Source: Ga0077560 sp046330395 (GTDB lineage Bacteria; Actinomycetota; Thermoleophilia; Miltoncostaeales; Miltoncostaeaceae). Taken from it: a stretch of 64,000 bases of DNA. Numbering within the stretch: position 1 is the first letter of the stretch; every line of letters starts with the position of its first letter. Made by a program: the position numbers and the translations under genes. The stretch spans positions 1 through 64,000 of the forward strand of contig JAXLSS010000019.1 in the NCBI GenBank assembly GCA_046330395.1, read 5' to 3'. Positions 55,530 through 64,000 of this stretch are shown one piece after another. Below the pieces are notes generated by a model that saw nothing but the letters and a program-made list of their open reading frames with translations, did no database searches and was not told the origin of the DNA.

Positions 55530-56896
55530 GCCGCACCCCCGAAGCGCACCCGCAGCACCGCCCCGCCGTCCGGGGCGTTCTCGGCCACCGCGGTGCCCCC
55601 GGTGGCCTCCGCGGTCTGGCGCACGATGGCCAGCCCCAGACCGGATCCGGACACGCCCCGGGCCCGCGTGGACCGGTAGAAGCGGTCGAACACGTGCGGC
55701 AGGTCGGCATCGGAGAACCCGGGGCCCCGATCGCGCACGCACAGCTCGTCATCGGTGAGCGTGACGTCCACCGTGGCGCCGTCCGGACTCCACTTGCCGG
55801 CGTTGTCCAGCACGTTCCACACGGCACGCCCGACGCGCTCGGGGTCGGCGGACACCAGGGTGGTCTGCACCCGGGTGCGCACGTTCAGGCCCGGGTACCG
55901 GCGCCGGAAGCGCTCCACCGCGTCCTCCACGATGCCGCCGAGGTCGACGTCGCCCAGGTCGTCGCCGCGCGCCACCTCCTGTCCCCGGGCCAGATCCACC
56001 ACGTCGCGCACCAGCGCGGTGAGCTCGTCCAGCTCGGTGGTGATGTCGTCGCGGATGGCGCGCACCTCGCTCTCGGGCAGGTCGTGCGCGCCCAGCAGCG
56101 TCTGGATGTTGGTGCGGATGCTGGCGATGGGGGTGCGCAGCTCGTGCCCCGCATCGGCCACCAGCTGGCGCTGGGCGTCGATTGACCGCTCCAACGCGGC
56201 CAGCGACCGGTTGTAGCTGGTGGCCAGGCGGGTGAGCTCATCATGGCCGGTCACCTCCAGTCGCTGGGACAGGTCCGCACCGCCGGCCAGGCGCTCGGCG
56301 GCGGCCGTGAACGCCCGCACGGGGTTGAGCGCGGCGCGGGCCACCAGGGTGCCCAGGGCCGCCGCCCCGGCGATACCCACGGCCGCCAGCAGGCCCACCA
56401 TGATCAGCAGGCGGCGCAGCGTGCGGTCCACCTCGGTGAGCGGCAGGGCGGCCTGCACCGCGCGCACGGTGCCGGCGTTCTGCACGCCGATCACCAGCGT
56501 GCGCAGGTGGGTGCCGCCCACATCGGCCTCCCCGTACGCGCGCCCCCCGCCGCGGGCCACCTGCAGGGCCGCCGCGGTGACCGGCAGCCGGGTGCCCTGA
56601 TCCTGCGGTACCTGCACCGTGCCGTCGGCGGACAGCCACTGGTAGATGCCGGTGGCGTCCCCGAAGGGCAGCCGGTCCGGCTGTCCCGGGCCGCCACCGT
56701 CGCCGCGCCCCCCGGGACCACCGTGCGGGATGAAGCTCTGCGCGCGGTCCAGGAGCTTGGCGTCCAGCGAACTGCGCAGCTGCGACCGGGTGAGCGCGTA
56801 CGCGCCGCCGGCCACCAGCAGCGCCAGGGCGGCCGCCGACGCCGCCGCCAGCACGGCCACCCGCAGGCGCAGCGTCATGTGCGTGGCTCCCCTCAT
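55526..56896 (-). CDS. Sensor histidine kinase
   Basis: A 456-residue two-pass membrane kinase. Helix 1 near residues 12-35 (RVAVLAAASAAALALLVAGG), an extracellular sensor of about 120 residues with a glycine-rich loop, helix 2 (LIMVGLLAAVGIAGAAALG), HAMP, the H-box LVADAGHELRTPIASIRTN, N-box VWNVLDNAGKWSPDG, and G boxes DRGPGFSDAD, GSGLGLAIVRQTAEA. The ATG at 56896 is six bases after TATTCT; an ATG at 56878 with GGGGAG is an alternative. It precedes its regulator gene, the reverse of the usual order. Confidence 0.92.
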   Translation of the reverse strand: MRGATHMTLRLRVAVLAAASAAALALLVAGGAYALTRSQLRSSLDAKLLDRAQSFIPHGGPGGRGDGGGPGQPDRLPFGDATGIYQWLSADGTVQVPQDQGTRLPVTAAALQVARGGGRAYGEADVGGTHLRTLVIGVQNAGTVRAVQAALPLTEVDRTLRRLLIMVGLLAAVGIAGAAALGTLVARAALNPVRAFTAAAERLAGGADLSQRLEVTGHDELTRLATSYNRSLAALERSIDAQRQLVADAGHELRTPIASIRTNIQTLLGAHDLPESEVRAIRDDITTELDELTALVRDVVDLARGQEVARGDDLGDVDLGGIVEDAVERFRRRYPGLNVRTRVQTTLVSADPERVGRAVWNVLDNAGKWSPDGATVDVTLTDDELCVRDRGPGFSDADLPHVFDRFYRSTRARGVSGSGLGLAIVRQTAEATGGTAVAENAPDGGAVLRVRFGGAA

Positions 56897-56902
56897 GACC
56901 TG

Positions 56903-56908
56903 AGAATA
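56903..56908 (-). promoter_or_regulatory. -10 hexamer TATTCT, leaderless type
   Basis: On the minus strand TATTCT lies six bases before the ATG at 56896. Confidence 0.5.
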
Positions 56909-56954
56909 GGCCACACATCGCGGTTCCACGGGCCCGCGGACGCATTCTCACCGC

Positions 56955-56984
56955 GTTCTTCGGGTGCTCTTACGCCGCTCTTAG
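56955..56984. promoter_or_regulatory. Three 11-base-spaced direct repeats, candidate response-regulator site
   Basis: GTTCTT (56955), GCTCTTA (56966) and GCTCTTA (56977) recur at exactly one helical turn, between the divergent kinase gene and the PepSY-like gene. Confidence 0.6.
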
Positions 56985-57050
56985 ACGCGGCGGCCAAGGT
57001 GATGTCGAGCCCCGATTCGGCGGGGCCGTCAACCGGAACGGAGCAGACCC

Positions 57051-57527
57051 ATGAAGCACCCCTCACGAGCCAGGAACCTCCTGATGACCGGCGCTCTCGT
57101 GTGCGGCGCCGCCCTCGGTGCCGGCGGCATCGCCTCGGCCGTCACGTCCAACTCGACCGCCGCGACCTCGACCACGGCCGCAACCGGAACCACCACCCAG
57201 GCACCGACGGGCACGCAGCAGCCGCGGATGGATCCCAGCCGGATGTCGCACGGGCCGGGCGAGACCCTGGCCAACGCGACCGTCACGGCCAAGATCACCG
57301 CCGCGGTCAACAAGGCCCTCCCCGGCTCCACCATCATCCGCGTGGAGACCGACTCGGGCGGTCACGCGTGGGAGGCGCACGTCAAGAAGGCCGACGGCTC
57401 CTACGTGACCCTGTACTTCGACGCCTCGTTCAACGCGGCCGGACAGGACACCGGCTTCGGCGGGCCGCCGCCCGGTGCCCAGAGCGGATCGCAGGGCGCC
57501 CAGAGCGGCACCACCACGACCCCGTAA
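57051..57527 (+). CDS. Secreted PepSY-like protein
   Basis: A 158-residue exported protein. Signal peptide at residues 1-30 (ARNLLMTGALVCGAALGAGG), a threonine/serine-rich linker, then a PepSY-like unit: VTAKITAAVNKALPGSTIIRVETD followed by AWEAHVKKADGSYVTLYFDASF (partly quoted). A glycine/glutamine/threonine-rich tail ends the protein. It diverges from a histidine kinase operon with a shared candidate regulator site, so it is probably controlled by, or modulates, that system. ATG follows CGGAG. Confidence 0.8.
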   Translation: MKHPSRARNLLMTGALVCGAALGAGGIASAVTSNSTAATSTTAATGTTTQAPTGTQQPRMDPSRMSHGPGETLANATVTAKITAAVNKALPGSTIIRVETDSGGHAWEAHVKKADGSYVTLYFDASFNAAGQDTGFGGPPPGAQSGSQGAQSGTTTTP

Positions 57528-57535
57528 GGCGCATG

Positions 57536-57567
57536 GGTCGGGCGGGCAACCGGGTGCCCGCCCGACC
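57536..57567. terminator. Bidirectional hairpin between PepSY-like gene and second pstB
   Basis: GGTCGGGCGGGCA and TGCCCGCCCGACC form a perfect 13-base stem with a six-base loop between convergent stops. Confidence 0.7.
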
Positions 57568-57578
57568 TCGCGCTCGGG

Positions 57579-58481
57579 CTAGCCGAACCGCCCGGTGACG
57601 TAGGCCTCGGTCTGCGGGTTCACCGGCGCCGTGAAGATGGTCTGCGTGGGCGCCCATTCGATGAGCCGCCCCGGCTCGCCCTCGTTGACGATGGTGAAGA
57701 AGGCCGTGTAGTCGGACACGCGCGCGGCCTGCTGCATGTTGTGGGTGACGATCACCACCGTCAGCCGTGACTTGATCTCATGAATGAGGTCCTCGATGCG
57801 GCGCGTGGACTGGGGGTCCAGCGCCGAGCAGGGCTCGTCCATCAGGAGGACATCCGGCTCCACGGCCAGTGCGCGCGCGATGCACAGGCGCTGCTGCTGG
57901 CCGCCCGACAGGCCCCCTGCGGGCGCGTGCAGGCGGTCCTTCACCTCGCGCCACAGCCCCGCCCCCTCCAGCGTCTGCTCCAGCAGCTCGTCGCGCTGGT
58001 CGCGGCTGAGCTTGACCCGCGTGAACCGGGGCCCGGCCAGGATGTTGTCGGCGATCGACTTGGTGGGGAACGGGTTGGGGCGCTGGAACACCATGCCGAT
58101 GCTCTGCCGCACGGCCACGGCGTCCACGCCGCTGCCGTAGATGTCCTGCCCGTGCAGCGTGACGCTGCCGGACACCGTGGCGTCGGGGATGAGCTCGTGC
58201 ATGCGGTTGAGCGACCGGATGAAGGTGCTCTTGCCACAGCCGGACGGCCCGATCAGGGCGGTGACGCTGCGCACGGGGAAGTGCATCGTGACCCCGTCCA
58301 CGGCGAGGTGCTTGCCGAAGTTGCACGACAGGCCCTCCACCCGCAGCGGGGCCTCGGCCACGGGCGGGATGGGTGCCACCGGGCCCTTCGGAACCCGCTG
58401 GGACACGATGGGCGGACGCGGTACCGCCGAGGCCCCCTGCAGTGCGGCCTCCAGCTCGGCGTCGGTGGGGTTCTGATTCAT
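57579..58481 (-). CDS. pstB: Phosphate ABC transporter ATPase PstB, second system
   Basis: A 300-residue ATPase. Walker A GPSGCGKSTFIRSLNRMHEL, signature LSGGQQQRLCIARALA, Walker B VLLMDEPCSALDP, and VIVTHNMQQAARVSDYTAFF. A proline-rich N-terminal extension of about 45 residues precedes the domain. The ATG at 58481 overlaps the permease stop (ATGA). Last gene of pstS-pstCA-pstB. It shares overall layout with the PstB at 16895 but differs through most of its length outside the motifs. Confidence 0.92.
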   Translation of the reverse strand: MNQNPTDAELEAALQGASAVPRPPIVSQRVPKGPVAPIPPVAEAPLRVEGLSCNFGKHLAVDGVTMHFPVRSVTALIGPSGCGKSTFIRSLNRMHELIPDATVSGSVTLHGQDIYGSGVDAVAVRQSIGMVFQRPNPFPTKSIADNILAGPRFTRVKLSRDQRDELLEQTLEGAGLWREVKDRLHAPAGGLSGGQQQRLCIARALAVEPDVLLMDEPCSALDPQSTRRIEDLIHEIKSRLTVVIVTHNMQQAARVSDYTAFFTIVNEGEPGRLIEWAPTQTIFTAPVNPQTEAYVTGRFG

Positions 58482-60598
58482 CGCTGCTCCGAGGGTCCGG
58501 CGGTGCGCGCGATGAGGCGCGCCACGAGGTTGAGGACGAGGATGAGGCTCACCAGCACGAACGTGGCACCCCAGGCGAACGCGATGCTCTTGTCGGTGCG
58601 CACCTGGATGAGGAACGTGTAGATCACCTGCGGCACGGCCGCCATGGGGCCCGTGACGTCCGTGGAGAACTGCTGCAGGTTGAGCGAGGTGAACAGCAGC
58701 GGCGCCGTCTCGCCGGCGGCGCGGGCCATGGCCAGCACGATGCCGGTGAGGATGCCGGGCGCGGCGGCGGGCAGCACGATGGACCAAGCGGTGCGCCAGC
58801 GCGGCGCCCCCAGGGCCAGCGCGGCCTCCTTGCGGCCCTGTGGCACCAGGCGCAGCACCTCGTCGGCTGAGCGCACCACGATGGGGAACATCACGATGGC
58901 CAGCGCCAGGCCACCGGCGAGGGCGCTGAAATGCCCCATCTGCAGCACCACCACCAGGTACACGGTGAGGCCCGCCACGATGGACGGCATGCCCAGCAGG
59001 ACGTCCACGAAGTAGCTGATGCCGGCCGCCAGGCGTCGCCAGCGCCGCCCCATCCCGTTGAGCTCGGCCAGGAACAGGCTGGTCATCACGCCCAGGGGGG
59101 CCGAGAACAGCGTGGCCAGTCCGAGCATGATCAAGGTGCCCGTGAAGGCGTTGCCGATTCCCGACCCCGCGGTGTCGTTGGGGTCGGTGGGCTGGGTGTT
59201 GGTGAAGAAGTCCGGGGTGATGGCGTGGATGCCACCCGCGATGACCTTCCCCAGGATGAGCACCAGCGGGATCATCCCGATGGCCACCGCGGCGAACACC
59301 ATCACCTCACCGGTGCGCGAGCGCAGCGCGCGCTCCCGCGACACCGGCCGGATCACGGCCCGCTCGGCGCGGGTGAGCGCCTCCAGCGCGGCGCGGGTCT
59401 CCCGCTCCGCGCCGGGGGACACCGGACGGTCCACCGGCGGGGCCTCGCCGCGCAGCCTGCGCCTGCGACCCGAGGGGGCCGCCCTGCGCACCAGCAGACG
59501 CGCCAGGCCGTTCACCACCATCGTGAGCACGAACAGGATGATGGCCAGGGCGGTGAGGGCCGCCAGGTGCAGGCCGTCGGCCTCGGGGGTCTCCTGCGCG
59601 ATGACGCCCGCCACGGTGGAGCCGGGGCCGAGGATGGAGCCGAACACGTTGGGCGTGTTGCCCAGCACCAGCGCCAGCGCGATGGTCTCGCCCATGGCCC
59701 GGCCGAGACCCAGCGCCGAGGCGCCGACGATGCCCGAGCGGGCCCACGGCAGCACCGAGTGGGTCACCATCTCCCACCGCGTGGCGCCCAGGGCGTAGGC
59801 CGCCTCCAGCTGGTCGCCGGGCACGGTGGCCAGCACCTCGCGGGTGATGGCGGTGACCGTGGGCAGCACCATGATGGCCAGCACCAGCCCCGACATGGCG
59901 TACGAACCGGACAGCACCGGGCCGCCCAGCAACCTCACCGGCATGTGCACCGCACCGGTGGCGCCCAGCAGCGCCAGCAGGGCGAACCCGGCGGTGAGGG
60001 TGAAGAGGATGACGCGTGCGCGCAGGGAGGTGGCGAACGCCGCCACGCCCCCCAGCAGCAGCGCCAGCAGGATGAAGACGACCGGGTTGTGGTGCGTGAT
60101 CCAGTTCAGCCCGGGCTTCGCCCAGGGAACCAGCACCACCACACCCCAGAAGCCGTAGACCACCGACGGCACGGCGGCCAGGAGATCCACCACCGAGGCG
60201 ATGGGTCGGCGTGCGCGCTTCGGCAGGAAGATTGTCGTGGCCAGGGCGATGCCGACGCCGAACGGTACGGCGAGGGCCATGGCGATGGCCGAGGTGGCGA
60301 GGGTGCCGTAGATGAACGGCAGCGCGCCGAAGATCGGCTCGCCGCTGGCCGGGGAGATGATCCACTTCGTGCCGGTGAGGAACCCCCACACGCCGAAGTG
60401 CGACCACACGGGTCCGGTCTTGGTGGCGGTGCGGACGATCAGCAGCGTCACGATGGCGATCGCCGCGAGCGCGCACAGCCCGGCCCCGATGAGGTACGCC
60501 CGGTCGGCGATGCGTCCCCAGAGGGGACGCCGCAACGACGGCGGCGCCGCCGAACCCACGAGGGGTTCGGCGACGCCGGTCGCGACGGGCGGGCTCAT
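58478..60598 (-). CDS. Fused PstC-PstA phosphate permease
   Basis: A 706-residue membrane protein containing both permease halves of the Pst transporter in one chain. The PstC half (residues about 25-370) has the EAA loop DQLEAAYALGATRWEMVTHS and GRAMGETIALALVLGNTPN; the PstA half (about 430-700) has a second EAA loop KEAALALGAPRWRTAWSIVL and GETAPLLFTSLN. A charged linker of about 60 residues (RRRLRGEAPPVDRP, RETRAALEALTRAERAV) joins them. No stop codon interrupts the fusion. Coupled to pstB by a 4-base overlap; pstS lies 34 bases upstream. Confidence 0.9.
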   Translation of the reverse strand: MSPPVATGVAEPLVGSAAPPSLRRPLWGRIADRAYLIGAGLCALAAIAIVTLLIVRTATKTGPVWSHFGVWGFLTGTKWIISPASGEPIFGALPFIYGTLATSAIAMALAVPFGVGIALATTIFLPKRARRPIASVVDLLAAVPSVVYGFWGVVVLVPWAKPGLNWITHHNPVVFILLALLLGGVAAFATSLRARVILFTLTAGFALLALLGATGAVHMPVRLLGGPVLSGSYAMSGLVLAIMVLPTVTAITREVLATVPGDQLEAAYALGATRWEMVTHSVLPWARSGIVGASALGLGRAMGETIALALVLGNTPNVFGSILGPGSTVAGVIAQETPEADGLHLAALTALAIILFVLTMVVNGLARLLVRRAAPSGRRRRLRGEAPPVDRPVSPGAERETRAALEALTRAERAVIRPVSRERALRSRTGEVMVFAAVAIGMIPLVLILGKVIAGGIHAITPDFFTNTQPTDPNDTAGSGIGNAFTGTLIMLGLATLFSAPLGVMTSLFLAELNGMGRRWRRLAAGISYFVDVLLGMPSIVAGLTVYLVVVLQMGHFSALAGGLALAIVMFPIVVRSADEVLRLVPQGRKEAALALGAPRWRTAWSIVLPAAAPGILTGIVLAMARAAGETAPLLFTSLNLQQFSTDVTGPMAAVPQVIYTFLIQVRTDKSIAFAWGATFVLVSLILVLNLVARLIARTAGPSEQR

Positions 60599-60632
60599 CG
60601 TGGCCCTCGGGTCACGATGATGTCCGTCAACG

Positions 60633-61748
60633 TCAGCCGATCTTGGCGGCTTCGGCCTTGCCCGCGGTCAGCATGGCCGCCGGGAGCTTGACGAAACCGT
60701 AGGTCGCAAGGGTGTCCTGGCCCGCGCCGTAGGCGTAGTTCAGGAACTTCTTGATGTCGTCCACCGACCCGGTCTTCCCGGCCTTGCCGTAGTTGCTGTA
60801 GGCCAGGATGAACGTGGTGATGGTGATCGGGTACGCGTTCCGCGCCGAGCTGGCCACCAGGCTGTACTGGACGGCCGTCGGGTTGGTCAGGTCGAAGGAC
60901 TTCAGGTTGCCGGCGGCGGCGATGGTGGCGCCGCTGGGCAGCAGGAAGCTCTCCACGACCTTGCGGGTCTTGATGACCTTGACCTTGCCGTGGACCTTCT
61001 TCTTCTTCTTGACCGTCACGTACTGGGTCTGGCCGATGGCCGACACGCGGTCGGTGAGGCCGGCGTTCATGGCGTCACCGAGGTCGACGTAGCCGACGGA
61101 GTCGGTGTTGTCCTTCACGCACTGGGCCACACCGGGGTTGCCGGTGCCCTTCACCAGCTTGGGGGCGCCCCAGTTGGGAGTCTGGCTTGCGCCGCCCACC
61201 TTGGTGCGGAACGCGGTGCTGGACTTGCTGAGGAAGTTGCTGAAGCCGTAGCTGGTGCCCGAGCCCTCGCCGCGCACACAAACGGTGATGTCACCGGTGG
61301 AGAGCTTCTTGCCCTTGTTGAGGGCCGCGATCTTCGGGTCGTTCCACTTGGTGATGGTGCCGTCGAAGATGTCGCCCAGGACCTTGCCGTCCAGGTTGAG
61401 CCGGCCGGCGCTGGTGTTGGTGGGCACGCTGATGGCACCCAGCAGGGTCGGGATGTACACGGGGGTGACGCCACCGCGCTGGGAGGCCAGCTGGCTGACC
61501 TGGTCCTGCGTCATGACGGCGTCGGAACCCGCGAAGTCGACCGTGCCGGAGATGAAGTCCTTGATGCCGCCCGAGGAGCCCTTGCCCTGGTAGGTGCACC
61601 CGAGGGTCTTGCACCAGTTCTGGTAGACGAGCTGGGGGAAGGTGGCGCCCGAGCCGACGGTGGCACCCATCGCCGGGGTGACGCCCATCATGAGGGCACC
61701 GCCGGCGAGCGCGGCGCCGGCAACGGTGGTGCGCATGGATCGCTTCAC
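60633..61748 (-). CDS. pstS: Phosphate ABC transporter substrate-binding protein PstS, second system
   Basis: A 371-residue secreted binding protein. A Sec signal peptide (residues 1-28, ending AMGA) without a lipobox cysteine. Binding segments: VGSGATFPQLVYQNW, GKGSSGGIKDFISGTVDFAGSDA (partly quoted), RGEGSGTSYGFSNFLSKSS, typical of the PstS family with SGTS and a longer C-terminal half. A lysine-rich loop (VTVKKKKKVHGKVKVIKTRK) is unusual in PstS. GTG start at 61748 after AGGACGG. Heads the second pst operon, divergent from a PhoB/RegX3-like regulator. Confidence 0.92.
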   Translation of the reverse strand: MKRSMRTTVAGAALAGGALMMGVTPAMGATVGSGATFPQLVYQNWCKTLGCTYQGKGSSGGIKDFISGTVDFAGSDAVMTQDQVSQLASQRGGVTPVYIPTLLGAISVPTNTSAGRLNLDGKVLGDIFDGTITKWNDPKIAALNKGKKLSTGDITVCVRGEGSGTSYGFSNFLSKSSTAFRTKVGGASQTPNWGAPKLVKGTGNPGVAQCVKDNTDSVGYVDLGDAMNAGLTDRVSAIGQTQYVTVKKKKKVHGKVKVIKTRKVVESFLLPSGATIAAAGNLKSFDLTNPTAVQYSLVASSARNAYPITITTFILAYSNYGKAGKTGSVDDIKKFLNYAYGAGQDTLATYGFVKLPAAMLTAGKAEAAKIG

Positions 61749-61943
61749 GTGTGTTTTCCGTCCTGTTCTGGTCTTTCGAACACGGGGGTGTTCCCGGTCG
61801 GCCCGACGCTAACAGCGGCGTAGTTACATCGGTGGGAAGCCACGTAACAGCGGTGTGATGACGCACATCATGCCGTGTTACATATGTGACAGCGCACCCC
61901 TTTTCCCCAGGACAGCGTGGAAATTGTGGACAGCGACGCGGGC

Positions 61944-61972
61944 GTTCACAATTCGTTCACATGATGGTCACC
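61944..61972 (+). promoter_or_regulatory. PHO box in the pstS-regulator divergent region
   Basis: GTTCACA (61944), GTTCACA (61955) and GGTCACC (61966) at exact 11-base spacing, ending 45 bases before the regulator start at 62018 and about 195 bases before the second pstS. It suggests autoregulation and control of the pst operon. Confidence 0.7.
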
Positions 61973-62003
61973 GGGTTGTGTCACCCGGCCCCGATCGAGT
62001 GCG

Positions 62004-62009
62004 TAACGT
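62004..62009 (+). promoter_or_regulatory. -10 hexamer TAACGT, leaderless type
   Basis: TAACGT lies eight bases before the ATG at 62018, downstream of the PHO box. Confidence 0.5.
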
Positions 62010-62017
62010 CGCCATCC

Positions 62018-62743
62018 ATGAACACTGCGCAACCTGCCGTCCTCATCGTGGAGGACGACGAGAGCATCGTGGAGGCGGTGTCGTTCCACCTGGCACGCGC
62101 GGGGATGACCACGGTGAGTGCCCTGGACGGGCTGGCGGGCCTGCGGCACCTGCGCACCAGCCTGCCGGACGTGCTGGTGCTGGATCTGATGCTGCCGCAC
62201 GTGGACGGCTGGCACATCATCCGCGAGGTGCGCGACTGGGCCCCGAAGCTGCCCATCATCGTGGTGACGGCCCGCACCAACGAGCACGACCGCGTTGAGG
62301 TGCTCAAGCTGGGCGCCGACGACGTCCTGGCCAAGCCCTTCTCCATGCGCGAGCTCACCGCCCGCATCGGCGCGGTGCTGCGGCGGGCCGCGGCGGACGA
62401 CGCACAGGAGTCGCCGGAGCCGCTGCGCGAGGGCGACCTGCACATCGACCTGGACCGCATGGCGGTGACGATCGCCGGGGAGCCGGTGGCCCTCACGCCG
62501 CTGGAGTTCCGGTTGCTGTGCGCGCTGGCGCAGCAGCGCGACCGCGCGCTGCCCCGAGACGTCATCCATCGCGCGGTGTGGGGCGTGGACCGGGGCCACG
62601 GCGACCGGTCGGTGGACGTGCTGGTGCGGCGGCTGCGGCGGAAGATCGACGAGATCCCCGGCCGCTTCACCTACATCCAGACCCACCACGGCCTGGGCTA
62701 CCGCTGCGTGGCCATCCCCCGCACCCTAACCGGCCGGGTGTGA
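62018..62743 (+). CDS. PhoB/RegX3-like response regulator
   Basis: A 241-residue OmpR-family regulator. Receiver: LIVEDDESIVEAVSFHLA, phosphoacceptor Asp in VLVLDLMLPHVDGW, IIVVTART and DDVLAKPFSMREL. C-terminal winged helix: LTPLEFRLLCALAQQRDRALPRDVI, VLVRRLRRKIDEIPG, IQTHHGLGYRC. The ATG at 62018 is eight bases after TAACGT. Its own PHO box and the adjacent pst operon make phosphate control likely. No histidine kinase gene is adjacent; its partner must be elsewhere. Confidence 0.92.
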   Translation: MNTAQPAVLIVEDDESIVEAVSFHLARAGMTTVSALDGLAGLRHLRTSLPDVLVLDLMLPHVDGWHIIREVRDWAPKLPIIVVTARTNEHDRVEVLKLGADDVLAKPFSMRELTARIGAVLRRAAADDAQESPEPLREGDLHIDLDRMAVTIAGEPVALTPLEFRLLCALAQQRDRALPRDVIHRAVWGVDRGHGDRSVDVLVRRLRRKIDEIPGRFTYIQTHHGLGYRCVAIPRTLTGRV

Positions 62744-62745
62744 AC

Positions 62746-62767
62746 GGCGCCGGCCGCGGCCGGCGCC
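62746..62767. terminator. Palindromic hairpin between response regulator and rpoD
   Basis: GGCGCCGGCC and GGCCGGCGCC with a two-base centre form a perfect 22-base palindrome between convergent stops. Confidence 0.6.
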
Positions 62768-62779
62768 CCACGCGTGGCC

Positions 62780-63850
<1,071 letters not shown>

Positions 63851-64000
63851 TGGCAAGCCTCCGGAAGGGGTCGGAGTTGTCGGGCGGGACCCCAGGCATG
63901 CTATCGCCCTGGACGCTGGCGCAACATTGCCCGGTGTTCCCGGTGAACTGGGCGGGCGCCGGCTCGCGTCGGGTTCTACCGTTCGCGACAACGCCTCTCA

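Overview
The window looks like a chromosomal segment of a very GC-rich actinobacterium. Coding is dense on both strands, GTG starts are common, and the gene content is housekeeping: a HemQ-type chlorite dismutase, MEP-pathway enzymes IspH and IspE, aconitase, a primary sigma factor, two phosphate (Pst) transport systems, LytR-CpsA-Psr and L,D-transpeptidase wall enzymes. Direct-repeat GTTCAC-type PHO boxes and many TAnnnT hexamers 6-10 bases before start codons (leaderless transcription) also fit Actinomycetota. A Thermoleophilia-like lineage is my best guess but is not proven from this sequence. No rRNA, tRNA, insertion sequence, prophage or CRISPR array was recognised.

Layout. 1-2022: two tandem helix-turn-helix regulators and a thioredoxin-like protein. 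2101-10318: L,D-transpeptidase, a large unknown protein, PPK2, a sugar dehydrogenase, HemQ, a zinc alcohol dehydrogenase and a UDP-sugar pyrophosphorylase. 10483-20521: ispH, an inositol-phosphatase family gene, lpdA, a PHO box with pstSCAB, and acnA. 20630-26821: four tandem paralogous secreted DUF11 proteins. 26994-34915: ettA, a small zinc protein, a thioredoxin-TPR chaperone, infA, a PilB/GspE ATPase, a J-domain protein, a MarR regulator, dinB and a flavin-type oxidase. 35193-37471: a fifth DUF11 protein overlapping a second L,D-transpeptidase. 37520-44597: Lrp/ald pair, a frameshifted ppk1, a subtilase, a membrane protein and an HD-GYP protein. 44918-53726: the metG-tatD-rsmA-ispE run, a nucleotidyltransferase, rsmI, LCP, a zinc ribbon protein, a deacetylase and a membrane flippase-like protein. 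53761-57527: a membrane protein and a two-component system facing a PepSY-like protein. 57579-63850: a second pst operon with a fused PstC-PstA permease, a PhoB/RegX3-like regulator behind its own PHO box, and rpoD.

How the genes fit together. Phosphate is the dominant theme: two pst operons, two PHO boxes, an OmpR-family regulator, PPK1 and PPK2. The second theme is the cell surface: five secreted DUF11 proteins, four of which end exactly in V-T-G while the fifth keeps the same codons out of frame, two L,D-transpeptidases, LCP and a polysaccharide deacetylase. The most unusual points are the shared VTG tail, the PstC-PstA fusion, a composite intergenic repeat present at two distant loci, apparent non-canonical starts for infA (ACG) and tatD (GTA), a single-base frameshift in ppk1, and the frequency of leaderless-type promoters. 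Some of the frameshift and start-codon oddities could be sequence errors.
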